The notes beneath the pieces are model-generated. The model ran no database searches. It was not told the origin of the DNA and saw only the letters and a list, made by a program, of their open reading frames with translations. The translations under genes were made by a program, and so were the position numbers. Of a DNA stretch of 64,000 nucleotides, positions 11,396-21,519 are shown piece after piece (position 1 is the first letter of the stretch; every line of letters begins with the position of its first letter). Origin of the DNA: Peromyscus leucopus (Eukaryota; Chordata; Mammalia; Rodentia; Cricetidae). The stretch is from the NCBI RefSeq assembly GCF_004664715.2, contig NC_051070.1, positions 48,359,956-48,423,955 of the forward strand, read 5' to 3'.

Positions 11396-11579
11396 AGAAT
11401 CTGTTTTATAAGGGCACAGGTCCTATTCCTGAGTGTTGTTTTTCCATCGTCAGAGTGGCTGCACCTAAGTCTACTGCTGTTTCAGCCAGTAATTGTGGCT
11501 CCGAAGTTACTGCTTGGCTTCTCAGACAAGCGGGCAGGCTGGACCTTTACATCCTGTGGGATCTGCCCCTTGCTGCTGC

Positions 11580-11950
11580 CACCATTGCATTTTTTTAAAC
11601 TAAATCTCTATTGTTCTGTTTATCAATAAGACTTGGGAGTCAGAGGCTGGGGTGAAAACCTGCTAGCTCAGAGAGGCTGAGGAGCTACTTAGTGAGCTGC
11701 CCTCTTCACCAGTGTCTCCAAAAACAGCTTCCTTCCACTCCGCAAAACCAAAAAAGACTGCCACACTCAAAGTCCTTCCCTACTACTTCCTGTGCATCTC
11801 TCTATCCATCTTCCAGACTCCCTCTGAGTCTCTATGATTACTTTCTGTCAGCTAGTTGCTAGCTCTGCCTCCTGACCCAAGGTTCATTTTGTTTAATTAC
11901 TGCAAACACAAACTTGGGGTTCACAGTGTGACTGAATATCCTGAAACACC
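11580..11950. repeat. Probable rodent LTR-like repeat, unclassified
   Basis: 'aataagacttgggagtcagaggctgg', 'aaacctgctagctcagaga' and 'gtcagctagttgctagctctgcc' are words I associate with a rodent dispersed LTR-like repeat. It sits within the MaLR as a later insertion. The family name and ends are not secure. Confidence 0.4.
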
Positions 11951-12062
11951 TGAGGATTCCACAGTCACACATGACCTAATCTCCTCTCAGAAGCCTTACC
12001 TCCGTTACCTCACACCATTATCTTAGGGTTTAGCCAGGGGAGTACTTGTTCAGACCCTAACA

Positions 12063-12580
12063 CATACCCATCCTACCCATGAACTAGCTGTGGTACTTCA
12101 TGGTGAACAGAAATCTGTCCCTCCTGGTGTAGACACATTCCCTCATCCAAGCATCCTACATAGAGAGGACCGAGAGAATGAAGGCACACTACTTCCTTTC
12201 CCAGGTTTTCCTTAAGATCGAAGCAAAATGAGGTGTCATGAATAAAAAGTTCTATATTCTGGGGTTCGAACCCTGTCTACGCCATTCACATAGTTTAAGA
12301 GAGACAGGGAATCAAGCCTGGGCAATGTGGTCTCAGCAAGGTGTTTAAGGGTAGTTAGATTCTGGAAGATGAAGAAAAATCAAAGCCAGTTTGTCCAAAT
12401 GGAATTGTACGCCTGACTCCCTTCTAGTTAGAGGCTTTGTTATGAAACAGGGAGGCCTTGGCGGATTGGGCCAAGGTACCCTGGTGGGTGAGGGTATGCC
12501 GATGTCATGGTGGGCTGCCGGGTGGAGCAGTGGAAAGCTACTTGCACTATGCAGACACAGTGGAAAATTTCTTATTATAG
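12063..12580. other. Unassigned stretch
   Basis: No gene. A tRNA-like 'ggggttcgaaccctgtct' at about 12262 may be the remains of a tRNA-derived SINE but has no supporting cloverleaf. Confidence 0.35.
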
Positions 12581-12581
12581 G

Positions 12582-12648
<67 letters not shown>
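12581..12648. repeat. (GA)n microsatellite
   Basis: About 33 GA units with one AAA interruption. Confidence 0.95.
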
Positions 12649-12650
<2 letters not shown>

Positions 12651-13193
12651 TGGAAGAGGGAGGTGCGTGCTACCTTTGGGGGGGAGTAGGGAGTGAAGGG
12701 GGAGAAATTTTTTCTTAAAGGGGACTTTACATAAGATGACATCAGGACGCTGGGCGGGTCCCCAGCGGGTGGTTCAGAATGCTAACAGGCTTAATGTACG
12801 ATATCGGAAAGCACACAAGGCTGTATTGACTTAGAGAGTTTGTCAAACCCACTCACAACAGGATAACATGGTTTCATTTTCAAAGGGTTTCTCTCGCATG
12901 TGAGATCCTGTCAGAGGCTCATGATCCCTGCCCTGCTTAAGAACCTTCTGTGGGGGATAGAGTAGACAGCAAACTAGAGGTTCACCACTGGGCCAAAGAA
13001 TTTCACACTTAAGAATGAAGAGCTCCAGCGGTTCAAGCCTCCACTTTTTTCTTGACTGAAATAAACTGGTAACATGGACGTTGTAGTAACACCCCCAATA
13101 GACAATGTATATAAAATCAGTCAGGGGGTCTGGATAGAAAACTGATGTCGCTTCCCATTCCTGGAGGCTGATTTTTATGGGTAAGCTCCCTAG
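12649..13193. other. Unassigned stretch before a MIR
   Basis: A 129-codon minus frame (12843-13232) overlaps the MIR and has no recognisable domain, so it is not called a gene. Confidence 0.4.
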
Positions 13194-13385
13194 TGACAAT
13201 ATGGTAGTTGGGAGTGTTTGGACTAAAACCACACTGGCTTAGTTCAAATCCCAGTTCAGTCTTTTGTAGATGTTCAGCCTTGGGCCAGCTAGTTGAATTC
13301 TGTGGTTTGGTTTTCTCTGAGATAGAAATAATAGAAGTGTCTCTATCATCTTAAGTTAAATAATAAATATAAAATCCCTGGCATG
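13194..13385 (+). repeat. MIR SINE, sense
   Basis: Follows MIR order: 'tggttagtt'-like head, 'ggcttagttcaaatcccagttc', 'cagccttgggccagctagttgaa', 'gagatagaaataatag', 'taataaatataaaatccctggca'. Good coverage for so old an element. Confidence 0.75.
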
Positions 13386-13561
13386 ATGGTGATCTCAATG
13401 GTAAAAGGCTTTGCTACTGCGTTCTTATTCTTAGACGATTAAGCTCTAAGACATACTCTAAAAGGTAAATGTACAGAAAGCCAGCAGACGCTGGCCCGAA
13501 GCCACTCATGACCTTGGAGATGTCATTACCTCTCTCTTTCCAAAACTGCACCTGGTTGCCG

Positions 13562-13577
13562 GGATTTTCATTTTAAT

Positions 13578-13627
<50 letters not shown>

Positions 13628-13725
13628 CGCGCGCGCGCGCATACCCATAGAGGCTAAAAGACACTGAATCTGTAGTTCCAGGCAGCTGTGAGCCACCGAA
13701 CCGAATCCCCTGTAAGAGTCTTTCT
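13562..13725 (-). repeat. B3-type SINE, antisense, carrying a (TG)n(CG)n tract
   Basis: After the tract, 'gttccaggcagctgtgagccacc' and 'gaatcccctgtaagag' match a reverse-complement B2/B3. The (TG)n(CG)n tract at 13582-13640 occupies the SINE tail side. Confidence 0.6.
13582..13640. repeat. (TG)n(CG)n alternating purine-pyrimidine tract
   Basis: About 19 TG units pass directly into about 11 CG units with no break in alternation, a composition favourable to left-handed Z-DNA. Confidence 0.95.
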
Positions 13726-14081
13726 TACCCAGTTACATTGATAGCAACACTCTTCTCCTGGGACAATGCATGTCTAAAGTATTTTTATGTCTTGTTCGAA
13801 TAGCGCAGATGGTAGAAAAGCAAACGGTCTCAAAGAGATCTATTGAAACATGATAGAAAGTGAGATTTCAAAGATTTTTTTGTAAGAAATTTGAGTTGTG
13901 CTATGTTTTTAAACGGTCATAAGTATCAAATTCTAACAAATTTACCCTGTAAATATGAATGTGACTAATGTGGGGTGTGATGGTGATCAGTCACCTGGGA
14001 CTGGTGTGCCGCATATACTGCCTTTGCCCCGAATAAAAACTCGACAGCATCCACACTACCCCATGCCTTGTTCAGCTAGAC
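13726..14081. other. Unassigned stretch
   Basis: AT-rich DNA without gene or repeat signal. Confidence 0.4.
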
Positions 14082-14175
14082 CAGCTGTTCTCAACCTGTG
14101 CATCGGGACCCCTCCCGCAAACCTCTATCTCCAAAAATATTTACATCGCAATTCCCAACAGGGGCAAAATGACCC
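14082..14175 (+). mobile_element. URR1-type hAT (Charlie) MITE fragment
   Basis: Begins with the hAT-like terminus 'cagctgttctcaacctgtg', followed by 'tcgggacccct' and 'aaaaatatttacatcgcaattc', the order of the rodent URR1 element. Only one terminus is present. Confidence 0.75.
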
Positions 14176-15297
14176 TCCTTGAATTTCTGAGGGTGGGAAC
14201 TGTTTGTTACAACTTAAAAGGTCTCCGTGGAGTTTTCAAAGAGCTCAAAGACCATGGAAGCTGGAAGGCTGAGAAAACGCGGAAGCAAGCGTTGTGAGAA
14301 CCCTAAACTGTGTTTGCTCGTGTGAGACTGTCTGGCCCCCCACCCTCGCCTACAGTCCATCCTGACTGCTTTATGGCAGCTAACGGTAAGCCTAGTCCAA
14401 ATGTAAGAGTGTAGCTCAGCTCTGACCAATAAGGCACAAGAGCCTGGGGCTGACGGAGACATGTTTGTCCTGGAAGAGGTGACCTGTCCCCATCTGTGGT
14501 TCTCATCTGGACACTGCATGTCGCTGCTGGAGGGTGAGTCTAGGCTGTGGGACGCGATGTCTACCAAGGGAAGAGGAGGCCAAGGGTGCTGTCTCCACAG
14601 TCTTCTGTCTCCACAGTCCTCTGTGTGGTGTATAACCAGCTTCGTCCATCCTTTGCCACGTGGTCCACTCTCGGGTAAGTCCTCGTTCGGGGGTTGGATT
14701 GCTCTGCCCTCCTGGGTCCCTCCTCTTTATCCTCACTGAAGGTGGCAGGCTGGAGGAAAGCACGTCTGGACTGTGGTCCCAAGCCTCACTCCTATCGAGA
14801 CCTGTGTCCTGGGCAAGTTAGCTCAATTCCAAGCTGCGGTTTCCTGTTCTGAAGACAAAGGACCAGGGAAGGGGTGTTATCGGGGAAGATTTGAAGAGGT
14901 GGTACTGTTAACAAAACAGTAAGCTTTTTCTTTAACCTGTGTAAAATACTGAAAGCAGATGGCAGACCCCTTTGGTGCCCTCAGCGAGGCCCCGCAACGC
15001 GAGGCCCCACGGCTTGTTTCCCCTCTGCCTTTGGCTACGAACATTTCCCGGTTTTACAGCGTCTCTCCTCCTCTTTCAGAACAACACCGAGGCAACTGTG
15101 TTTTCTGGGGCTCTCCTTAGAGAAAGTTCACACCGACACACACACAAACATCCAACTCGCAAGGTAAACAAGAGGACAGAGAAAGAGATGGGGAGAAGGA
15201 GGGAAACCAACCAAAACAATAAGCCTGTTGTCGCCTTGCATGCTAATTAAAAGTTTAAAAAAAAAAAAAAAACCTCAATAAATGAAATAAAAATCTA
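14176..15297. other. Unassigned stretch
   Basis: Open frames of 86-117 codons on both strands (for example - 14214-14567) have no domain and overlap one another. A 16-base unit ending 'tgtctccacagtc' is tandemly duplicated near 14588-14620. Confidence 0.4.
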
Positions 15298-15464
15298 GCC
15301 GGGCAGTGGTGGTGCACACCTTTAGTCCCAGCACTCGGGAGGCAGAGGCAGGTGGATCTCTGTGAGTTCGAGGCCAGCCTGGTCTCCAAAGCGAGTTCCA
15401 GGAAAGGCGCAAAGCTACACAGAGAAACCCTGTCTTGAAAAACAAAACAAAACAAAACAAAAAA
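15298..15464 (+). mobile_element. Young B1 SINE, cricetid type
   Basis: Nearly consensus: head gccgggcagtggtggtgcac, internal Pol III boxes, cricetid-type right half 'caggaaaggcgcaaagctac', and A-rich tail. It is flanked by aaaaatcta (15289-15297 and 15465-15473). Confidence 0.9.
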
Positions 15465-15499
15465 AAAAATCTAAAACTCAGTAGTAGAAAAACAAATTC

Positions 15500-15622
15500 C
15501 CGGCACTCAGGAGGCAGAGCCAGGTGGATCTCTATGAGTTCAAGGCCAGCCTGGTCTACAGAGCGAGATCTAGGACAGGCACCAAAGCCACAAAGAGAAA
15601 CCCTGTCTTGGAAAAAAAAAAA
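15500..15622 (+). repeat. B1 SINE, 5' truncated
   Basis: Starts at 'ggcactcaggaggcagagcc' and runs to 'gaaaccctgtcttgg' plus A tail; no head. It follows the complete B1 after about 30 bases. Confidence 0.85.
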
Positions 15623-15704
15623 ATAATGAAATAAAATATTTGGACAACGTCTAGTGAACACATGAGAAGATGGAGACTATGGATATCATGAAACGTGAGG
15701 AAAA

Positions 15705-15895
15705 TACACAGAGCCGGCTCAGTGATTAGGAGCCCTGGCCTCTGTTCCCTAGGGTCCAGGTTCCCGGGTTCTGTTCCAACACTCACACCATGCCCTCGTC
15801 TGGCACCTCCTCAGGCACCAGATATGCACATGGTGAATAGACATACATGCAGGCAAAACACTCATACACACAAAAATCAAAACACATTTGAATGC
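15705..15895 (+). repeat. B2-like SINE, diverged
   Basis: 'agagccggctcagtgattaggagccctgg', 'gggtccaggttcccgggttctgttccaac', then 'atgcaggcaaaacactcatacacac' and an A-rich end give B2 order. Confidence 0.65.
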
Positions 15896-16149
15896 TTTTT
15901 TAAAAGAAGCCTACGATGAGACAGACACTCACAGAACTAGAGCTCAGAAAGGCAACCAATAATCTGGCCACACTATGTGCAGGGAAGAGTTGCCTGGGCT
16001 TCCTGAGTGCTGTTGATGAGTCTCTATGCACTGGGTTTCTCTGTGTGCGAGCATGTGTCTGTCTGTCTGTCTGTGTTTCTCCTGCTTCTTCTTTGGCTCT
16101 TTTTTGTCTGTTTGTTTGTTCTGTTCCTTTGTTTGTTTTGTCTCATTCG

Positions 16150-16336
16150 GGTTTGTTTGTTTTTCTTTTGTAATGTTTTCCTTTTTCTTTCTTTATTGGA
16201 TGCCTGTTTAATAAAGAGAGAGAACGAGAAAGGGTGTGGATCTGAGTGGGTGGGGAGGAACTGGGAGGAGTTGGCAGAAGAGAGACGTAATCAGAATACT
16301 TTGTATGAAAAAGTCTATTTTCAATTAAAGAGAGAG
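16150..16336 (+). repeat. L1 (Lx-like) 3' end, sense
   Basis: 'gaggaactgggaggagttggcag', 'agagacgtaatcagaatactttgtatgaaaaagtctattttcaattaaag' has the order of a rodent Lx-type L1 3' terminus. A TTTG/TTTC-rich stretch (16060-16200) precedes it. Confidence 0.65.
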
Positions 16337-16430
16337 AGATACACCAGACCATATGAGCCAGAAATCTCACTTGTAAGCACTGACAGTAGAATGGGAATGT
16401 ATATTCATATAAATAAACTACATGCGCATT

Positions 16431-16619
16431 TTTTTTCTTTTTCTTTTCTTTTTTCTTTTTTTTTTTTTTTTTTTTGGTTTTTTGAGAGAGGGCTTCTCTG
16501 TAACAGCCCTGGCTGTCCTAGAACTTGCTCAGTAGACCAGGCTGACCTCAAACTCATAGAGATCTGCCTCCCAAGGGTTGCGATTAAAGGCGTGCACCGT
16601 CACCGTCACCACCTGGCTA
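16431..16619 (-). mobile_element. B1 SINE with long T-rich (antisense A) tail
   Basis: Reverse-complement B1 from 'gagagagggcttctctgtaac' to 'accacctgg', after a 40-base T-rich tail. ctacatg recurs on both sides (about 16422 and 16617), a probable target duplication. Confidence 0.85.
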
Positions 16620-16747
16620 CATGTGATTATCTTTAGTGACTTTGTAATTGCTCCAATACAGACACCACACAGAATCCTATCACCTGACCAGTCAAGTGTC
16701 TCACCTGACTGCTTGGCACTGTCACATTCATTTTTTAACTTGAAGAT

Positions 16748-16802
16748 CTGGAGATGCAGAGCATTTGCTTAGTATATACAAAGCCCTGAGTTCAAGCCTC
16801 AT
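16748..16802 (+). repeat. ID-type SINE fragment
   Basis: 'agagcatttgcttagtatatacaaagccctgagttcaagcct' has the ID B-box half; the A-box side is lost. Confidence 0.5.
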
Positions 16803-16804
16803 GT

Positions 16805-17385
16805 GATAATATTGTCAGCTTGACAAAATCTGGGATGGCCTGGGAGATGGGCCTTGAGGCATGCCTGGGGGTAGGATGTTCTTCAGTACTGTGGGAGAAT
16901 CCTTCTTTTTTGTCTTTTAATGAACAGAACATTTTACTATAGCCAGGCTTCTTAATCTTCCCCCCAAACACACATTTTAACTGACTCTTTTGGCTAGAGA
17001 AAACTTTAAAAATAAATTTATTTCTTTTTATTCAGTGACAGGTCTCATACATGTCTACAATTCATTTTAGTCCTTCTCACTCCCTGTTTAACTGTCTCTT
17101 CCTTCCCACTTCCCCCAGCCAAAACTCTGTTTGGTAAGACCCATCTTAATTATGGGTGGGGGCATTCCCCGGGCAGGGGAGCTCGGACAGTATAAAATGA
17201 GCGAAGCAGCTGTGTGCGGGTGTCTCTGTGTTTCCCGATTGTGGATGTGATGTGACCAGCTGCTTCCAGCTCCTGCGGCCTGACTCCCCATCACATGGAC
17301 AGAACCTTGGACCATTTCTCACTCTGGTTTCTTTTGTCAGAATATTTGATCACAGTAATAGACCAAGAAACTAAGGCACCTTGGT
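16805..17385 (+). mobile_element. ERVL-type LTR, sense, interrupted
   Basis: The left piece (16805-16888: 'attgtcagcttgacaaaatctggg') and right piece (17131-17385: 'taagacccatcttaattatgggtggggg', 'gtataaaatgagcgaagcag', 'gtgatgtgaccagctgc', 'ttttgtcagaatatttgatcacag') read as one LTR. The 240 bases between them (16889-17130) are foreign; 17010-17100 recalls an antisense L1 end. Confidence 0.6.
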
Positions 17386-18037
17386 TCAAGAAAGAAAGAG
17401 GGAAGAAAGGAAGGAAAGCAGATTGCCGATAATAAAATATAAAACATTGTTCCTTTTAAATGGTCTGACCTGAATTTTACTAGAGGGCAAAATCTAGAGA
17501 AGACCACAATTACCCTCTGATCACCCAACAATCTGGACCTGATGGTGAGACCTTCCAGAGAGATCAAGGGCTACGGAAGGGGAGTTTAAGCTGGGCCATG
17601 AAGAACTTTCAAGCCTTATACTCTCAGATGAAAAGAATTAAAAAATTGTCCCATGAAATATTTTTTGAGCAATTGGAAGACATTGACAGGTGTCGCATGA
17701 GCTGGTAAGACGTCTGGGAATTAAGATTGTTTTACAATCATTACAGTCATTATAATACTCAGTTTCAACAACCATCTCATGAGGCAGATAATTATAACAA
17801 TTTAAGATATGAGGAAGTCGGTGAATGAAGTAACACTGTGGGATATTGGAATTCCTTGACACACCTCCAGGAGGACTTTGGTTGTTGGGTAATGGATGAA
17901 GCAGAGGGCGTCCCTGACAGATGTGATTAGATGGGGTAGAGTGACTCCCCGCAAGCTGTAGTCTTCCTGAGCTACAGCGCAATCCAGTTCTCTTAGTCAA
18001 CCATGAGATCTATACAAAGAGTATGTGCTCAGCATTA
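17386..18037. other. Mostly unassigned, with MIR relic at about 17745-17840
   Basis: 'caacaaccatctcatgaggcagataattataac' then 'gaggaagtcggtgaatgaagtaac' is the reverse complement of a MIR 3' half. The rest shows nothing identifiable. Confidence 0.5.
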
Positions 18038-18049
18038 TGAAGGCATTTT

Positions 18050-18205
18050 CATGTGCTTTGATGGTTTGCCATGGGTGTCAGGTCCCCTGGAACTGGAGTT
18101 ACAGACAGTTATGAGCTGCCATGTGACTGCTGGGAATTGAACCCGGGTCTTCTGGAAGAGCACTTGGTGCTTGCTCTTAACCACTGAGCCATCTCTCCAG
18201 CCCTG
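18050..18205 (-). mobile_element. B2/B3 SINE with exact 12-bp target duplication
   Basis: Reverse-complement B2/B3 from 'ctggaactggagttacagacag' to 'accactgagccatctctccagccc'. tgaaggcatttt flanks it at 18038-18049 and 18206-18217. Confidence 0.85.
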
Positions 18206-18217
18206 TGAAGGCATTTT

Positions 18218-18877
18218 AAAGACACCAGGACATCTAAGTACAGTGCCACGTAAATCTCTAGGGTGTTTTCTGCTAATTCTCACATGTAGTGCTTACAGAA
18301 AATTTGTTTTTAATCTAGAGAATGTAAGAAAAACAAAAATAGTTAAGAGAAACCCCATTAATAGAAAGGCAAGCTAAACAATTAATTGAGGTGAATTTTG
18401 AGGCTCCATCTGGAGCATATTGACATGAAGACTGGAGGGAAGGCCTCCAGTCTTCAGGTGTCCAAGGTTCTGGAGTCTGATTGACCATAAATGAATTCCT
18501 CACAATCTATCCCAGCATCCAGTTTCTCCCAAATGGGTGTCTGGAGCCAGCTGTTGACTCCAGTTTGGACATACGACACAAGCATGTGGATTTTGCTTCA
18601 CATTTTCAGGGGAGTAGCGTGTGCCATATTTATGTTCTTTAAAAGAAATTATTAAACAATGAGTTGATTCTAGAAGAAGCATTTTTTTTCATTTTATTTT
18701 ATGTGTGTGGGTGTTTTGCATCCATGTATGATTGTGTGATGGAACCACTAGGTCCCGCATCTTACCAGTTCCACCACTTTAATATTGCCACCCTGGGGAC
18801 CAGGGCTCCAGCACATGAGCTCATGGTAGGCACATGCAAACCATGTGCAAAGCACAGTGATGAAGATTAGTGGGTTG
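18218..18877. other. Unassigned stretch
   Basis: No gene. 'ttttattttatgtgtgtgggtgttttgcat' near 18690 may be a B3 relic in antisense. Confidence 0.4.
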
Positions 18878-19090
18878 TCTTTTCTCTCTTCCTCCCCTCT
18901 CCTCCTCTCCCCTTTTCTGTTCTCTACTAGCCTACTATCTCTTCTCTTCTCTTCTCTTCTCTTCTCTTCTCTTCTCTTCTCTTCTCTTCTCTTCCTTTCC
19001 CCTTCCCTCCCCTCCCATCCCCTCCTCTTCTCATCCATTCCCTCTTTCTCCCCATTCCCCCCTCTTTCCCTCTCTCCCTCTTTCTCTGCA
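18878..19090. repeat. Polypyrimidine tract with (TCTTC)n core
   Basis: A 200-base C/T-rich stretch with about 11 regular TCTTC units at about 18941-18994. The complement is homopurine, a candidate for triplex (H-DNA). The overlapping minus open frames are low-complexity only. Confidence 0.9.
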
Positions 19091-19234
19091 ATAGAAAACA
19101 AAGTAGGGTTTGATGACTAGAACCAGGATGTTGAGTAAGAACACATCTCTGAGTTGATATATGAGTCTGGTCAATATACAAAACTAGTTTTCACAATGAA
19201 GGAGACAGGCTGAAGCTGGACTAGAAAGAAAGGT

Positions 19235-19723
19235 GACTCCCCCACCTCCAACCCCCAGAGCTGAGGACTGAACCCAGGGCCTTGTGCTTGCTAGGCAAGT
19301 GCTCTACTGCTGTGGGATGTTCTGTATGGCAAATGTGTTGCTCTGATTGGTCAATAAATAAAACACTAATTGGCCAGTGGCCAGGCAGGAAGTATAAGCA
19401 GGACTAACAGAGAGGAGAAAAGAAAGAACAGGAAGGAAGAAGGAGTCACTGCCAGCTGCTGCCCAGACAAGCAGCATGTGAAGATGCCAGTAAGCCACAA
19501 CCCACGTGGCAAGGTATAGATTTATAGAAATGGATTAATTTAAGATATAAGAACAGTTAGCAAGAAGCCTGCCACAGCCATACAGTTTGTAAGCAATATA
19601 AGTCTCTGTGTTTACTTGGTTGGGTCTGAGCAGCTATGGGACTGGCGGGTGACAAAGATTTGTCCTGACTGTGGGCAAGGCAGGAAAACTCTAGCTACAC
19701 TCTACCACTGAGCTAAATCCCCT
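19235..19723 (-). mobile_element. ID SINE interrupted by an ERV2-type solo LTR
   Basis: The ID halves are 19235-19307 and 19706-19723, together an antisense tRNA-Ala-like ID. The outer 13-base duplication tagaaagaaaggt lies at 19222-19234 and 19724-19736, proving the ID was whole when the LTR landed. Confidence 0.85.
19308..19699 (+). mobile_element. Solo ERV2-type LTR with exact 6-bp target duplication
   Basis: A 392-bp element starts TGCTGTGGGATGTTCTG and ends CTCTAGCTACA. ctctac flanks it at 19302-19307 and 19700-19705, the duplication length typical of ERVK/ERV2 integrases. A CAATAAATAAA near 19352 and 'attggccagtggccagg' fit LTR U3/R organisation. It resembles cricetid mys/ERVK-type LTRs; name is tentative. 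No internal viral sequence remains. Confidence 0.8.
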
Positions 19724-19975
19724 TAGAAAGAAAGGTACTTAGCCAGGAACATAGTTCTAGGACACATTAATTCCAGCAGTATAAAGCCAGGCTAAAAGCT
19801 CCAGGCAAGGGCAGGTGGAATCTATGGCTGGAGGTGTAATTGTCCATTAGTGGAAAACAAGGATTAGGAGCCTCAGAATCCAGGCAGGAATGACTGCATG
19901 GGATTCACCCATCTATCACAAGGAAATTAAACGCTAGTGATTGACCGTTAAGGTGAATTCATTTTTTGGCAATAA

Positions 19976-20170
19976 GTTTTGGTGGTTCATGTATGTAATC
20001 TAAGAACTCAGGAAGTTGAGGCAGGAGCATTGAAGCAAGTTTGAGGCCTCCCTGGGATACATAGTAAGTTTCAGACCAGCCTGGGCTATAGTGTGCCACC
20101 ATGTCATAAATAAGTAAATACATACATGAATACTTAAATAAATACACAAGTAAATACATAAATAAATAGC
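19976..20170 (+). repeat. Old B1 SINE with (TAAA)-rich tail
   Basis: 'gttttggtggttcatgtatgtaatc', 'caggaagttgaggcaggag', 'agaccagcctgggctatag', then an AAATAAGTAAATACA tail. Confidence 0.7.
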
Positions 20171-21519
20171 AAGTGCCTGTCTTTGTAGGTGGGTATTCTG
20201 AACTAGATATTTTGTTTGTTTAGGGCTGGGTCTCAGAATCTAATAAGGTCCAATTAAATCAATTTTCACCCAGTAACCCAAATATCTATCACTCTCTGAA
20301 CTTTTAAAATGTATACAACTATCAAATTCCTAAGAGCCTTCATTTATATTAATTTATCCACAGGCAATGAGCAGGTATAATTGCTCTAAGACATTATGTA
20401 ACTGTATATTGAAAAGTGGAAAGAAACCCAGAAACATAGAAAGAGGAAATGAAGAACATGCAGAAATTCTACTCCGATGCTCTCAAAACCCCTGCCAATG
20501 GTCTGTGGCCCCCCAGGGGTAAACACATCTCACTTTGAGATCTTTGCTTTTGAATAGCATGGCTGGGTTTGCAAGCAACTTGCACCAGGCCGGAAACATG
20601 ACGTTTGTTGGTCCCCCAGAGGCCTATCTCAGGTGTGCTGATTATTGTGATGAATGGTGGAGTAGCCAGCCTCAGATGGTCATGTTGTTCTACCCTGCCT
20701 CTCCTAGCAAATCCCCAGTGCACTGATTTATCTTCTGCCTAAAGAATAGTAGGTTCCAGCTGCTGAGGTCAAAGGTCAAATGAAACTTCACCAGATGCTG
20801 AATCCAGGAATTTTCCTAGCACCTGGGTCTCAGGTTTAGAGCCAGGATCTAGCCATTCCTGGGAGACCAGGGCCTGGGCCTCAGAGAACAGGCGCAGCTG
20901 GACAAGAAAATCCTGCTGTTTTAGCCCTGAAGGTATCTCACAGGAACAGTATCACACAGCCCAGGTCTCCAGATGTATAAGTCTGAGCCCTGCATCCCAC
21001 AGAATCCTTTCTGAATCCTCGAACTTTCTGGGGACTTCAGGAAGACATTTTGATACCCTCTTCTTTACAAATTAAAAGCAAACAACTTTGTGCATGCATA
21101 ATTCACATTTTATCACTTCATGCATATTCATGTCTCAGTGAATCCAATCTAAATATCTCTTATGGACATGCCCAGAGGGAGGTCTCTTTAGCTGAGAATC
21201 AGTTTTAACTAGCATAGCATCCTTATTGAAAGCTTGGCCACTTTCTCCATTCACTTCTATCGATCTGTGTGTCCACCTCTCTTCTCTATACTTCCACACA
21301 GAGCCTTCTGCTTGTTTACTAAAAGCTAGCTATTTATGGAAATGCTTAGAAGGGACATGGATGCCTCTAATTGAAGGCAGGATGGCAACACTATCTCTTC
21401 CAAGCTCTGCCATTGTGGAACCAAGTTTAAAGGATTCCCAGTGCTTGTATCTCTTCTCTAATTTTAAGACTTCATGTAAGAAGAGCTTCTTGCTTACTTG
21501 AGGGACATTATGGTTGGGA
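20171..21519. other. Repeat-poor unassigned stretch
   Basis: No repeat or gene identified in about 1.3 kb. Overlapping short frames on both strands at 20469-20726 have no domain. A perfect DR1 hormone-receptor motif lies at 20766-20778. Confidence 0.45.
20766..20778 (+). promoter_or_regulatory. Perfect DR1 nuclear-receptor motif
   Basis: AGGTCAAAGGTCA is the ideal direct repeat spaced by one base bound by HNF4, PPAR-RXR and RXR dimers. It lies in non-repeat DNA. Function is inferred from motif alone. Confidence 0.45.

Larger units (their letters stand above)
11066..12062 (-). repeat. MaLR (MST/MLT1-type) LTR, antisense, in three pieces
   Basis: Pieces at 11066-11165 ('aagtatcatagatgtggg', 'cttataaacagaattcatttctcgtagcttt', 'aagatcgaggt'), about 11400-11435 ('ttataagggcacaggtcc') and about 11957-12062 ('atgacctaatctcctctcagaagcc', 'ttcagaccctaaca') keep the antisense MaLR order. 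A B3/B4 SINE and another repeat separate them. Confidence 0.65.

Noticed and set aside
12255..12320. tRNA gene suggested by 'ggttcgaaccctgtct'
   Set aside because: Only the T-arm-like string is present; no A box or cloverleaf can be drawn. Probably a tRNA-derived SINE remnant.
15255..15661. Open frames of 66-128 codons rich in Phe/Leu and with 'SRSVDQAGLELTEIHLALPPEC'-like words, split here as SRSVDQAG and LALPPEC
   Set aside because: These are translations of B1 SINEs; the same peptide words recur at other B1 copies (32189, 37413, 43369).
16007..16636. 209-codon plus-strand frame
   Set aside because: It passes through a T-rich stretch, an L1 end and an antisense B1; no coding signature.
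18748..19181. Minus-strand frames rich in Arg/Glu/Lys near 18.8-19.2 kb
   Set aside because: They translate a polypurine/polypyrimidine microsatellite; repetitive composition only.
19302..19705. Functional retrovirus
   Set aside because: All LTRs in the window are solitary with no gag, pol or env sequence next to them.
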